A DNA stretch of 64,000 nucleotides from positions 248,001 through 312,000 of the forward strand of contig NW_026570243.1 in assembly GCF_019649055.1 (NCBI RefSeq). Reading direction: 5' to 3'. The position numbers and the translations under genes were made by a program. Below the pieces are notes generated by a model, which was not told the origin of the DNA, did no database searches, and saw nothing but the letters and a program-made list of their open reading frames with translations. Of this stretch, positions 10,380 through 20,026 are shown piece after piece. The stretch is from Paramacrobiotus metropolitanus. Its lineage: Eukaryota > Tardigrada > Eutardigrada > Parachela > Macrobiotidae. Numbering within the stretch: the stretch's first letter is position 1; each line of letters starts with the position of its first letter.

Positions 10380-12500
10380 CTGGTCTGAACTGATTAATTT
10401 ATACCAAATCTAGATATACTGAGCTTGACAGAAGTTTGTAATTACTGCACTTTATCGCTTTTGTTAACGTACGGTAGCCATCACAAGTTAAACCACCAAA
10501 TGAGTGCGCGGAAAAAGCTGAAAATTCATTAATTTATCCATCAACTGAACCTGATTAACCGATCATAATATCGCGCAATTTCACGCTGAACTACAAGGCG
10601 CAAGGTTTATTCCATCGGTCTGCCTTCTACAATAGATCTGGAAGTACTGCGATTGTTTTCAACGCCCCTCGTCATTCTCTTCTTGCGGTACTTTGCGCAA
10701 ACGGCGAACAACTATGTGACCTTCAAAAATTTTGTACGTACTCTGTATTGCTGTTAAGACTTTATATGAATAATTGGAACGTGTAAATACTGCGTACCCC
10801 CGTGTTTTTGTTTTCGGGCAGTTCCCACCTCCTAATACTAGTCTATAGTACTCATATAGATAACTGTTATCGTCAGAGCTAATAAATATTGTCTAAAGAC
10901 AACTGCAGTATAATTTTAAGGAGTGACTCGGGTAGTCGCCCGCCAGACTTAGTGTCTTATTATTCAGATTCAGAGTTTGGTGTTCAGATTCAGAGTTCCA
11001 GAAATCAGAGTCAGACTTTTAGTAATCAGACTCAGACTTTTAGTATTCAGACTCAGACTTTTAGCATTCAGAATCAGATTCAGATTCAGACTTTCAGCGC
11101 AGGCCCGCACTTTTTGTTTCCTTTAGTTGGCATTTTCGTTGCGGTGTGGCGAATGGGAAACCTTATTTGCATTTTGATAATATTTTCTCGGCGGCAACTT
11201 TTAGGCAACGTACAGGTAAACATCGATTGTGGATTTGAAATTCTAAAACCATTTGTCTCACGTCCGGAAAAACAGGATTTCTTCCCGTGGTATATGCGCT
11301 TGGATTATAGTTGCGCTATTGTCGTTTTTTAGCCTGCATATTGAGCCATATTGCTAAACGCGTGTGAATTGCACCTTGTTAAAGATTTTCATGTCGGTAC
11401 CGATGACCTTTTATTTCCGCGAAAACACTATTATTGTTCAGCAAAAACTTTTTACTGTCTAAGGATTTGGGAAGACTCAAATAATGGTTTCAGTCCTTAA
11501 GAAGGCGGAGCCGTATGCGATACCGAGCTGAGGACCTCGCGGAACATGCAAGAAACTTCGCGCTTAACAGTTTCCAATTTATCAAAATTAAATTATTTTC
11601 ATTTATGAACATCAGCGCATGCATAAATGTAATATGTATGTGTAGTGGCCTTTGCTGATTAAAGTTACGTTTTAGAAAAGAACGAAAAGGGTAAAGGAAA
11701 CTGTAATGTATTGAAGGTTATAGATTTATTATTTTCCTCTGATCGTAACTGACAGCAGAAACTCTATACACCTAACCGAAGTCACAGAATCGTACGTTAC
11801 TAGGTACAGTATACTACAGAAACACAATGAAATTTTTCTGTCTTTGATTACAATTAGTGATGACCGCCATATAATGGTTATACCTTGGCGCGCCTTGTTT
11901 CAAAACGCATATTGGCGGTGTCTGCAGGTCGATCCCATAAATATTCTCAAATTTCCAATTGTACCCCCCTGACCTTTTGTCGGCGACTTTTTGCTTTTTA
12001 CAGAGTCGCCGTGCTCTGCAAATGAACGAAATTTAATTAATTTGTGCGTGATCTGGAAATCAAGATACAGATCGGAAACCAACGAGAAAATTTATCCCCT
12101 TTTGGGAGAAAAATTTTGCATTTCAGGTTTAAGGTCATCGATATGTCAAAGAGATAGGCAAATTCTCTAGCTGATATCATTAACAACGGTGAATGTACGA
12201 ATACGATTATATTATACTATCGGGATATTCATTTATCCCGCGTAATTGCGCAGGGTAATCTAGTAGTAACATACATCTGTTAATTATACCTTATGGCCAC
12301 ACCGCGCAAATTATCCCCTAGGTCTCGCATCCGCATTTGGCCCGACCTCGCACATCGCGAGAGTCCAATTCCGTTAAATCTTATGGAGGAACTTAGCCAA
12401 TTTTTTGTGGCTTTCAAGCACTTTTCCGCTTGCCTCTTTAGTAAACGTCATTCTATCGCACATCTAAGTCAAATTCGCCTCGAGCGGCCAGAGTGCCGGC
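10380..12500. other. AT-rich intergenic stretch, no gene recognised
   Basis: I see no coding region with family resemblance. A short run of the word CAGACTCAGACTTTTAG and relatives (10,965-11,095) makes one ORF look repetitive, but that is a local tandem expansion. No RNA gene or promoter was recognised. Confidence 0.5.
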
Positions 12501-12525
12501 GGGTCTCACCGTTGCATCTCTGATG

Positions 12526-12790
12526 GGGCCGGCTGACTACCGAATTAATTTTACCCAATATAACTTTCTCCACATGTTTTCTTGACTCTTTTTCGCCGCT
12601 TGTGGCCCACTTTCGTAACAAGAGATCCGGCTGATTACCGTAGTTTCTCTTGTTTAGATTTGAAACTGAATGGATTTCATAGGAGAGCCAACTTGAATGC
12701 CGTGACAACTCCCTTGGGGCCGGCTAACTACCGAATCAGTTTTACCCCAAAAAACTTGTTCCACATGATTTCTTTCTCTTTTTTAGTTAA
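12526..12790 (+). repeat. Imperfect repeat, three copies of a CCGGCT(G/A)A(C/T)TACCG module
   Basis: Copies begin near 12,526, 12,627 and 12,718. The first and third share GGCCGGCT-ACTACCGAAT followed by TTTTACCC and CCACATG-TTTCTT about 40 bases on; the middle copy is shorter. They may be remains of an LTR or non-coding part of the retroelement whose gag lies to the right. That is a guess. Confidence 0.45.
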
Positions 12791-13002
12791 TTGTGACTTT
12801 AAACCTTTTTAATGAGAGTTTACCGACTTCACCGCCGTAGCATACTCCCTCAATTTGACTTTTCCTGCAATATACGAGTACGCTGAAAACAACAATACAC
12901 GAACGCGGTTTCGATGATATGTCATATGGCCCTTATGCAATGTGCTGTACCGAGAAATGCCGTAGACGCACCTTTCATATAGTGTGATCCTAACGTTCTA
13001 CG

Positions 13003-13820
13003 CTATTCTGTTGTCTCATTCGACTCATCCTCGCCATCTCGTTGAGGGCGTCTTCTCGTAGAAGTCGGTTGGTTCTGATCCGAGTTCCGGTCAACTGGCT
13101 CCGTCGAGTCGTACTTGCATGACCTCTTTCGGATCAATATTTCGTTGACCACGACCTTTTCCCTGTCGATTACGCTTAACGGCGTCAACTGCATGGCGCG
13201 CATCGTTTTCTTCTAACTGTAGTCTCCGATTATTGGGGTCATCCGCAAATCTACGTTTTACATCAGCGTAATTATCGCGAGTTCTTTGAATTCTTACGCC
13301 TTGTTTTCTTGGTTCATTAGGAGCATGTTCGCGCTCTGGCCGAGTGTACCCTTCCGTGTCAAAATGTGTCCGAAAAAAACGAAAGAATGGACGTTATCGA
13401 CCGGTTCAATATATTGGCTGCCTGTAGTATCTCGAACTCGATTGATTCCTTCTTGCAGCTGTGACTCGAATCGGTTTCTGAAATTTCCTTTCTCCATTCT
13501 GGTTTTACAAGTGTCAAGTGTCGCTCTCGCTGTATGGGCTATCCCAGCCATTTTCATTGGCATTCCCAACTTTACAACTTTTTCGCGAAATACGGCCGGG
13601 ATGTCGTCTGCCATGGTGTTAGAAACCAGTTGTTTCTGGTAGGGTAATGCGCCAATCTTGCAGCGAAAACCTTCTCACCCATCGTTCTTGCGTCGTGTGA
13701 GGTAGGATCTGCCTGTAATCCAATCGCTGCTCTTGCTGCATCCAGTTTAAAGGCAGGGTTCAAGTGACGTCGCACAAACTGTGCCACATGTTCTCGCCGT
13801 TCCTTGTAGTCGATGTATGA
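13003..13820 (-). pseudogene. Retroelement gag, 3' part (left of the Polinton insertion)
   Basis: On the minus strand this continues the gag reading frame broken by the Polinton. It enters at 13,820 with SYIDYKERREH, runs through an Arg/Ala-rich helical region (RRHLNPAFKLDAARAAIGL), and shifts frame once near 13,650. It then reads IPAVFREKVVKL followed by a long helical segment, the pattern of the C-terminal half of a Ty3/gypsy-type gag capsid domain. A further shift near 13,250 leads to a basic tail ending at 13,003. No zinc knuckle was found. The protease and polymerase expected after gag are not recognisable between 12,500 and 13,000. The assignment rests on layout and helical pattern, not on a diagnostic motif. 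Confidence 0.55.
13815..13820. repeat. Left 6-bp target-site duplication of the Polinton (GTATGA)
   Basis: GTATGA abuts the left terminal AGTAGTAT. The matching right copy is GTAGGA at 35,602-35,607, with one mismatch. A 6-bp duplication is the known signature of Polinton integrases. Confidence 0.85.
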
Positions 13821-14258
13821 AGTAGTATCCCGGGTATACCTGACCAGTTTTTTTTATCCGGGGGTCCAAATTTTGGGACCTAGGGGATAATTTACGGTCT
13901 TAAGGTATAAACAACGTGTGGATTAAGTATAGATTTTTATAACGTACATGCAATACCGTAGCAACAATATCTATAAGTAAAAGGGTAATCAAACACGATT
14001 ACCTGGATAATCAAAACCGATTATTTGGATAATCAAAACTGATTATTTGGATGATCGAAACCGATTACCTGGATAATCAAAACCGATCACCTTATGTACG
14101 TACAGCACCGCAGTAACGATATACTGAGATAACAACTAGGTATATAAAGCAAAATGCCCTCACATTGTTTGGTCAAGATTTCCTTGACTAGTTTTAAAAC
14201 AGTCCTAATATTACCTTATGCCAATAACTGTACAAAGGTTCTCTTTTGCAAAAAACGA
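13821..14258 (+). repeat. Left terminal inverted repeat of the Polinton (~438 bp)
   Basis: It matches the right repeat (35,143-35,601) in inverse orientation from AGTAGTAT inward to TTTTGCAAAAAACGA. It contains five 22-bp dyad units (13,983-14,097) and a TATATAAAGC box on the plus strand near 14,140, so it looks like a terminal promoter that fires inward. The arms have drifted by point changes and differ in length by about one dyad unit. Confidence 0.92.
13983..14097 (+). promoter_or_regulatory. Array of five 22-bp dyads (left TIR)
   Basis: Units of the form GGATAATCAAAACCGATTATTT repeat at exactly 22 bases, two helical turns. Each unit contains TAATC and its inverse GATTA around an AAAAC core. 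The array ends about 45 bases before TATATAAAGC. The same arrangement recurs three more times in the Polinton, so it is probably a binding platform for a transcription or replication protein. Confidence 0.75.
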
Positions 14259-14623
14259 GAGAAACCGCACGGACAATCCCGAGGAACTCTTCGCGTCCGC
14301 CTGCATAGTAACACCTGTAGCCGTCGTGAAAAGCTTGACCTCGGCTTCCTCTCGGTCTAATTGTCCCTGCCATCGCTCTGATAGAAAAATGATTGTTCGG
14401 TAATCCCAACGTATTTGTGGTGTGCGACGTGTTACATGACGTGTTACTGGATTTGTCGTTGGCATTTTCATCTGAGTGAGCGATCGTATTAGATGCGGTG
14501 GCAATAGCAAATCCTGTTCATTGTACTGTTCCGTTTCGAATGCGCCGCGACGGTTTAGGTTTAACCAAAAACGGTTTCATCCTTGCGGCCGTGAAGTCCG
14601 TGTTGTGGGATTTTACCAGTCAT
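14211..14623 (-). pseudogene. Small Polinton gene of unknown function, one frameshift
   Basis: A TATATAAAGC box on the minus strand (14,644-14,653) precedes an ATG at 14,623. About 20 codons follow, then a frame change near 14,562. A long open segment comes next (FETEQYNEQDLLLPPHLIRS onward, with RTPQIRWDYRTIIFLSERW) that ends inside the left terminal repeat. It encodes about 130 residues, basic and rich in Thr/Arg, with no known domain. Its promoter is of the dyad-plus-TATATAAAG type, with the dyad array at 14,764-14,890, the same type as on the polymerase side. This suggests early expression, but the function is unknown. The TATA-to-ATG distance is only about 21 bases, so the true start may be further in. 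Confidence 0.5.
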
Positions 14624-14643
14624 TCCAAGAAAAGGCTCTCCAA

Positions 14644-14890
14644 GCTTTATATATCTGCCCTGCTGTAAAAAAAATTCTGTCAGGGAAGAGGAAGCACAGC
14701 CACCGCCCACTACCCGCACGCGTTAGCCAACTATTATGATCGGATGGTTGTGTTTGGAAAACCTGGGTAATCCAAACCGATCACCTAAGCAATCCAAACG
14801 GATTACCTAGGTAATCAAAACCGATTACAATTGTACTAGCTGAGGTAATCATAACGGTTTACCTCTGTACAAGTGGAGGTTATCAGAACC
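14644..14890 (-). promoter_or_regulatory. Dyad array (14,764-14,890) with downstream TATATAAAGC (14,644-14,653)
   Basis: Five degenerate 22-bp units of the TAATC...GATTA dyad lie upstream, on the minus strand, of a TATATAAAGC box that precedes the small gene at 14,623. The same two elements occur together in both terminal repeats and near 22.2 kb. Confidence 0.65.
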
Positions 14891-14943
14891 GGTTAGTTTT
14901 TATACATGAATCACCGTGGAACAAAACACTCGTAGTGTAGTTT

Positions 14944-15459
14944 TTACTTCACTGCTGAAATTTCTGTAATTTCAAAATCAAAATCCACACCGTGCTTTGT
15001 GCTGCACCGACAAATAATCTTGGAAAACCAGTTACGTCTAGGAGAACTGTTCCAGTCTGCTATGCTACCATTGGCATGACCGTAATAAATGGTTGAAATA
15101 AGCGCTCCTTCCTATACAGTTCCCAGAATTCCAACCGTCGCATTTTTGCTGCAAGAATAATCAGGACATAAGAATCGGGTAAAATTTTTTTTGTTTTTAT
15201 TTTTATTTGTAATTCTTATATTTTCAGTTGCAGTAGTGCAATATACTTACCTAACAGTTGAAACGTCAAACTGTTCAGCTGTTCGGTTTCGTATAGTGTT
15301 GTTCCAGTGGTCGGTTTGGATAATTTTTCCAATGCCTTCAGTGACAACAAACGCAGCAAAAACTACGAAAAACACAACGTAAAGATTGATTAATATCGCC
15401 TTTTCGCATTTTTGCTCAAGGTTACGCGCGTAGCACAACATGTGCTGAAGGTTAGCCAT
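14944..15459 (-). pseudogene. Polinton membrane protein, two exons, one nonsense codon
   Basis: Exon 1 (15,459-15,251) encodes a short cytoplasmic-type segment, then a strongly hydrophobic span (INLYVVFFVVFAAFVV, about residues 24-39), and ends at a consensus donor AG|GTAAGT. Exon 2 (15,148-14,944) follows an acceptor TTCTTGCAG and continues in phase. It carries one in-frame TAG after about 12 codons, then an outer-type segment with Cys residues (KIICRCSTKHG) and a TAA stop. The product would be about 135 aa with one transmembrane helix and several N-glycosylation-type Asn-X-Ser/Thr sites. A TATTTAAGGG box lies at 15,495-15,507 on the same strand. A single-pass membrane or envelope-associated protein is possible; no family is recognised. 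Confidence 0.55.
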
Positions 15460-15635
15460 TGTGAATTGATGGTATTAATCAGGCATACAAGCATCCCTTA
15501 AATAGCCTAGCCCAGTGTATTGTCCACGAGTAGTTCAAGATTTTTCCTACTTTTTGTTATGTTTTGTTATTAATATAATAAAAGTAATGCCAACATTTTG
15601 TTAAAGGTTATTTAAAAGTAATCCACCCTGATTAC

Positions 15636-15650
15636 TGTCTATTTAAGTGG
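15636..15650 (+). promoter_or_regulatory. TATTTAAGT box upstream of the ATPase gene
   Basis: CTATTTAAGTGG lies about 90 bases before the ATPase reading frame. Related boxes precede the membrane-protein gene (minus, 15,495-15,507) and the pX-like gene (16,284-16,312). The word differs from the TATATAAAG boxes that accompany dyad arrays. Confidence 0.4.
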
Positions 15651-15733
15651 TACATTTCTGGTATGCAAACTATGTACGCGCATTAATTTTCTTGCTGAAA
15701 AATGTTCAGTATAATGAATGATTATCCGCGCTT

Positions 15734-16268
15734 TTGCGCACCGTTATGTGCATTTGTGGGCCAACGATGTCGGGTAAAACAAATTTTGTTTTCACGCTCC
15801 TGAGAAACAGTACCTCCGTTTTTGATCAACAACCAACACGGATATTATACTGTTACGGCCAGTGGCAGAAGGGATTTGAGAATCTTCAGAAACCGGTTTC
15901 TCAAGTAGAATTCTTGCACGGTCTGGACGAACTCTTCAGTTTTGCAGTCAGTTGACAGTAAGGCTCGTACCTTGGTTATTATCGACGATTTGGCTACCGA
16001 CCTGTGCAAAGATGCTCGATGTTCGGACCTGTTTACCCGTGGAATTCATCATAAGAACGTTTCCGTCATTTTGCTTCTGCAAAATCTGTACAAACGAGGA
16101 AAATCCATGCGTGACATCACACTCAATTCGCAGTACTTGATACTATTTAAGAACGTCCGGGATGTCAATCAAATCGCATTACTGGCACGTCGAACCGGAC
16201 TGAAACATTTGGTCGACGCATACAACAAAGTAACATCGGAGCCCTATCAACCTTTGGTTTTGGACTAA
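15734..16268 (+). pseudogene. FtsK/HerA-type DNA-packaging ATPase, one frameshift
   Basis: This is the predicted genome-packaging motor of Polintons. The first segment has a Walker A motif, GPTMSGKTNF, near its N-terminus. The frame breaks near 15,945-15,955 at FSFAV. The second segment has Walker B (TLVIIDDL) and continues with HHKNVSVILLLQNLYKRG, the sensor-like region of this ATPase family, ending near 16,268. Combined length is about 178 aa, short but usual for Polinton ATPases (known about 200-300 aa). It opens the plus-strand virion block and has a TATTTAAG box upstream. Because the break separates Walker A from Walker B, this copy is inactive. Confidence 0.85.
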
Positions 16269-16283
16269 CGCCCAATGTGCCCC

Positions 16284-16312
16284 GATTATTTAAGGACCCG
16301 ATTATTTAAGGA
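16284..16312 (+). promoter_or_regulatory. Duplicated GATTATTTAAGGA box
   Basis: Two copies of GATTATTTAAGGA lie 16 bases apart between the ATPase stop and the pX-like gene. The word is the same class as the TATTTAAG boxes before the ATPase and membrane-protein genes. A promoter role is inferred from position and recurrence. Confidence 0.4.
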
Positions 16313-16385
16313 TACGATCTCATGTTTTACCGGGTGTACGAATGCTGATTTATCTTAACCGGAACGCAACAAACAGTTTACCAAA

Positions 16386-16719
16386 ATGTCGGAAAGGCTA
16401 AAGGCCTTAGCTCCCTTCATCATCACGCTGCAGCACCTGAAGCCAAAGCAACGGAAGGTCCTTGTGAGCTACCTATACCAAATCGCAGCCTAATGCACTG
16501 GAAGAAGTTGCGGTCAGTACTGTGAAAAACACCGTCAACCTAACGTCTGCAGAAGCAGATAAGTGTAAAGGTAAACGGTATCGGAAAGCATTAAAGCTGA
16601 TTGCCTTACGACGCTACCCCTTGAAAGTAAAACAAAAATTGATTCAGCAAGGCGGATCTATTGGAGCCATCTTACCAGTCATTGCCGGTTTCTTGACTTC
16701 TCTTATCGGAAATGGATGA
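16386..16719 (+). pseudogene. pX-like basic protein (adenovirus protein X/mu type), one frameshift
   Basis: The start MSERLKALAPFI with KPKQRKVLV close behind, and the C-terminal KQKLIQQGGSIGAILPVIAGFLTSL, match the general layout of the small basic core protein found in most Polintons and adintoviruses: Lys/Arg-rich, then a Gly-rich hydrophobic end. The frame shifts once near 16,485, so the first segment stops at a TAA after about 36 codons and the second is open to TGA at 16,717. Full length would be about 110 aa. In adenoviruses such proteins condense DNA in the virion. The stop overlaps the next ATG at 16,712. Confidence 0.8.
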
Positions 16720-17538
16720 ATACTTTGTCGTTCCACGCCGATTTATGGGAAAACGTCTCCATGAGCAGCTACAAATCAACAGCTACAAATCCCAGAAGCC
16801 TAAAGCGTTCTATCTTTGGACGCCTTCGTAATTCAAACACTCCAACGTACTGATATAAGCGAGTATGAAAAAGCCAGTTAGCTAAGTAGTATCCTGGAAC
16901 GCTTCCTTGCTTTGGAACAAAAATCCATTCCTGATGAAAATCCACAGACGTAACCACATAACCGCTACCAATAACTGCGGAAAGAAATCCACTGCCCCCA
17001 GTACTCCAACAATATTCCCGATTGCCACCGCAAGCGATGGTACTTGAGACACAGGATTTTGAACAACCAGCTCCTCAGAAACGACAGAAGCCAGAAGACT
17101 TTGAAGAAGCTCTTCCAACCAAACACCCTCGAGAACCTTTATTCCCATCCGATATCCCCGCCAAAGGACAAAAGCGGAATCACGACAGCGATTTTGAAGA
17201 CATCAGCAAAACAAAATCAGCGCGCATTCCTTTGTTTCCTGCGTCGTTACCAAAAAAGATTAAAACGGCATCCAGACGGGAGCCCAGAGGTGCGGCCACC
17301 AAGAACTCCCCGCCTGGCGCTTTTTCCACCGACCGCACCAAGAAAGGGTCAGAAACGACAACCCGAAGGCACTACAAACCCAACGTATCCGCATAAGCGA
17401 CCTCGGCGACCGCTGTTCCCACTAAGCACACCTCTATGTGGAAGAAAAAGAAAGGCGGCAGAGATTGAAGGCCGTGTTAGGAAACTGCGCTCGCGTACCG
17501 TCCAAAAAAAACGGGTGCGCCCAGAATACAGTGGATAA
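16712..17538 (+). pseudogene. Basic repeat-containing core protein, several frame breaks
   Basis: The segment starting at 16,712 reads MDEYFVVPRRFMGKRL and is open for 39 codons, resembling the N-terminus of a small Polinton core protein. After breaks, the region 17,022-17,538 carries four copies of a motif with consensus PR-PLFP followed six to eight residues later by GQKR or similar. Two copies are in one frame (REPLFPSDIPAKGQKR; ARIPLFPASLPKK) and two in the next (PRLALFPPTAPRKGQKR; PRRPLFP). This shows one shift near 17,280. The product is Lys/Arg/Pro-rich and likely DNA-binding within the virion. The four-fold motif is not one I know. It may be one gene or two. Confidence 0.5.
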
Positions 17539-17567
17539 CCTTGGCGTAATGGCTAGTCTACTACCCA

Positions 17568-18681
17568 GTGTTTTGCGGTTTTGCCGAATATTTAAGATCA
17601 ACTGCGTATCAACGTGCTGCAACAAAAGCGATGGAGAAACTGATGAAACGATACCTCAATCCACGCGATTCCAGCGGTCTTGGAGGCGTAGAAATGTTTC
17701 GAAGAAGTCTCAAGATCAGAGCAAACAAACAGAAAGCACAGGAGATTCTGCAGGAGATCGATGCCTACACTGTGACCAAAGAAAATCGCCGGAGGTTTTG
17801 CGCGCAATCGGATCGTAGTAACCAACCTTCGCCAGCAGTACCAAGCGGATCTGGCTGATTTATTGAGATATTCCAAAGAAAATGATGGATACAAATACCT
17901 ATTCTTTGTGATTGATTGCTTCTCCAAAAAGCTAAGCATCCAACCGATGAAAACCAAAACGGCCAAAGAAACCAAAAATGCCTTGTCGCAGGCCTTTGAA
18001 GAACTGGGTGAACCGGAAAAATTGCAGTACGATAAAAGAACCGAAGTTGTTAACGCCACGGTCAAGACCTTCCTGAAAGAAAAAGAGATTCATTTCTTTA
18101 CATCGAAAAATGACGACATTAAATGCGCCATGGCGGAACGCGTCATCCGCACCATCAAAACACGGATGTTTCGTTTGTTTCGAGCGCGAGTGTCGACGCG
18201 ATACATTGACAAACTGCAAGACTTGGTGTACTCGTATAACCATTCCAAACATCGTACCCATGGGCTGCGACCGGTTGACGTCACACAAGACAATTCGCTA
18301 GCGGTATTCAACAAGTTGCATCCTACTAAAGAGGCGCGGCGACCTCGGTTCAAGGTCGGCGATGCGGTTCGCATTGCCGTGCACAAAACCAAGGTGGAAA
18401 AGGTATCGTATCGGTTTAAGGAGGAGGTTTTTTACATCAGTAAAGTCATTTCGCATACCGTACCGGTTTACCGACTACTGGACTACCAAAACCAACCCAT
18501 CCAAGGGATATTCTACGAACACGAACTCTCCAAAGTATCGCACCCGGAGCAGAAGGAACATACCATTGACCGCATCATTACACGCCGTGGTCCAAAGATA
18601 CTAGTACGTTGGTTAGGTTACGGACCTGAACACGGTTCCTGGATCAAGGCATCATGTATGAAGGAGCACCGTTCTACGTGA
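17568..18681 (+). pseudogene. Polinton retroviral-like integrase (DDE) with C-terminal chromodomain, one frameshift
   Basis: This enzyme family joins the element ends to target DNA. The N-terminal part has YLNPRDSSGLGGVEMF, the helical pattern of Polinton integrases. The frame shifts by one near 17,797. After it the rve core is complete: the first Asp in QADLADL (about 17,848), the second in QYDKRTEV (about 18,030), and the Glu in MAERVIRTIK (about 18,137). A C-terminal chromodomain is clear (ILVRWLGYGPEHGSW). The second Asp motif has DKRTE where DxGxE is usual, an extra hint of decay. It overlaps the next gene by 28 bases. It follows the core gene and precedes the penton-like gene, as in many Polintons. 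Confidence 0.92.
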
Positions 18682-19623
18682 CGCTGCCGAGCGATATCGC
18701 TACGGACCCCAGCAACACTTCGTCCAACTGGACGACCAAACTGAAGCATCCCTTTATCCTGAAAGGAAAATGGGAAATGGCCCTGGTTGAACTACAGTAC
18801 CTCAACTCCTTTTTTACTCTTCTCGTTGAGCAGAAGATTGAGGTCCACATTGTACGGGAATTCAAGTTAAAGAAAGACGAAGCAAAGTTCCTGGAGTCTG
18901 CTGACCAAGTGGTTCACACGGACGAGATTACTATATCTCCTGGAAATTACAAAAATGCGGAATTATTACTGAAGACCATTAATTCACTGGTACCAAGAGT
19001 TGAATCGTACATGGTAGACGATACCGTGCGCGCTGACAAGAGCGCGCTGACTGCCGACAGAGCCTTTACTGTACAATTGCTGACCCCCACCAGTCATCGG
19101 GTCCGATTGAATATTGGCAACGATCGGGTTTCCGTCGTTTTTCTTCCTTCGTCGATAGATATACAAAAGATGCTGGGATTTGAACATAGCGTTCTAAAAC
19201 CGGATGTACCGTTGGAGAGTAACAGCAATGCATTTATTGGTCCATTTCCTATGGAGAAAAGACGTCGGTATCCAGTACCTGTCGTTTCTAGCCAAGCCTC
19301 CAAATCCAAAGCTGACCACTTTCATTTCAGAGCGACCGGTCAACACTCTTCTGGGCAATCAAAGCCTGTTTGTCTACAGTGATGTGGCCGACTACAGCTT
19401 GATTGGAGATACCGCAGCGCAGTTTTTACGTTCCGTGCCTATTAGAGGAGAAGTGAATCAAATTGTCGAGGCGAGATTCGACATTCCTCACTATGTTCCA
19501 GTATTACGACAACATTTCGAAACCATAAAGTTGACGATTGCCAACGACCTGGGAGACGACGCCAAGTTCCAAACTGGAAAATCTCTGGTAAAGCTACATT
19601 TTCGACCGCAACGACTTTACTAA
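18654..19623 (+). pseudogene. Penton-like minor capsid protein, one frameshift
   Basis: The start MYEGAPFYVTLPSDIATDPSN with TTKLKHP and WEMALVELQYLNSF matches the opening of Polinton/adintovirus penton-type single jelly-roll proteins. The C-terminal segment has LFVYSDVADYSLIGD, VPIRGE and PHYVPVLRQHFETI, also diagnostic of the family. The two parts lie in different frames, with the shift near 19,250-19,270. Expected product is about 320 aa, forming the fivefold vertices of a capsid. The ATG lies inside the integrase 3' end, and the stop is one base before the next ATG at 19,625. Confidence 0.85.
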
Positions 19624-19624
19624 A

Positions 19625-20023
19625 ATGCCTCTGGTGGAGTACGTGCCGGATCCCTGGCGATACGAGAACGTCCTTTTGAGTCAGACGGGTGGCAGCGCAC
19701 TCATTCGCTACCGTGGCACTCTTCAAAACGGATCGGGTTTCCCGCAGATTTTGAAAAATCTGTTTGCCAAAATATCAGGATTTGTTCAACCAATATTACG
19801 GAAAGCCGCACCTCATGCCAAAGCTGCTCTTGAAGCGGCTACACCAAATCTGCAAGAAGCGGCGACCGGGGCTATTAAAGAGGTAGCCTCACATGCGGGA
19901 ACAGCCATAGAAAAACGTTTCGCTACCCAGGAAGGAGAAGGTGTTCGAAAGAAGCGACGAGTTCAACACAAAGTTGTTCGAGTGAAACGTATACCGCCAA
20001 CCAATATTCCCGATTTCTTTTAA
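19625..20023 (+). CDS. pVI-like minor capsid protein
   Basis: This 132-aa frame is intact. Residues near 35-42 (TLQNGSGFP) resemble a maturation-protease-type site preceding a predicted amphipathic helix (ILKNLFAKISGFVQPILRK). An Ala-rich helical middle and a very basic C-terminus (KKRRVQHKVVRVKR) follow. This is the layout of adenovirus pVI-like proteins, which line the capsid interior and are cut by the viral protease. A protease gene is present 1.3 kb downstream. It sits tightly between the penton-like and capsid genes, with one-base and three-base gaps. Confidence 0.75.
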   Translation: MPLVEYVPDPWRYENVLLSQTGGSALIRYRGTLQNGSGFPQILKNLFAKISGFVQPILRKAAPHAKAALEAATPNLQEAATGAIKEVASHAGTAIEKRFATQEGEGVRKKRRVQHKVVRVKRIPPTNIPDFF

Positions 20024-20026
20024 AAA

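Noticed and set aside
10889-11332. 147-codon ORF with a Gln/Ser/Thr repeat
   Set aside because: The repeat comes from a short local expansion of CAGACTCAGACTTTTAG. The remainder has no family resemblance and no splice or promoter context.
13983-14097. CRISPR-like array of regularly spaced repeats
   Set aside because: The units are contiguous 22-bp dyads with no variable spacers, inside a eukaryotic transposon terminal repeat, and no cas genes are present.
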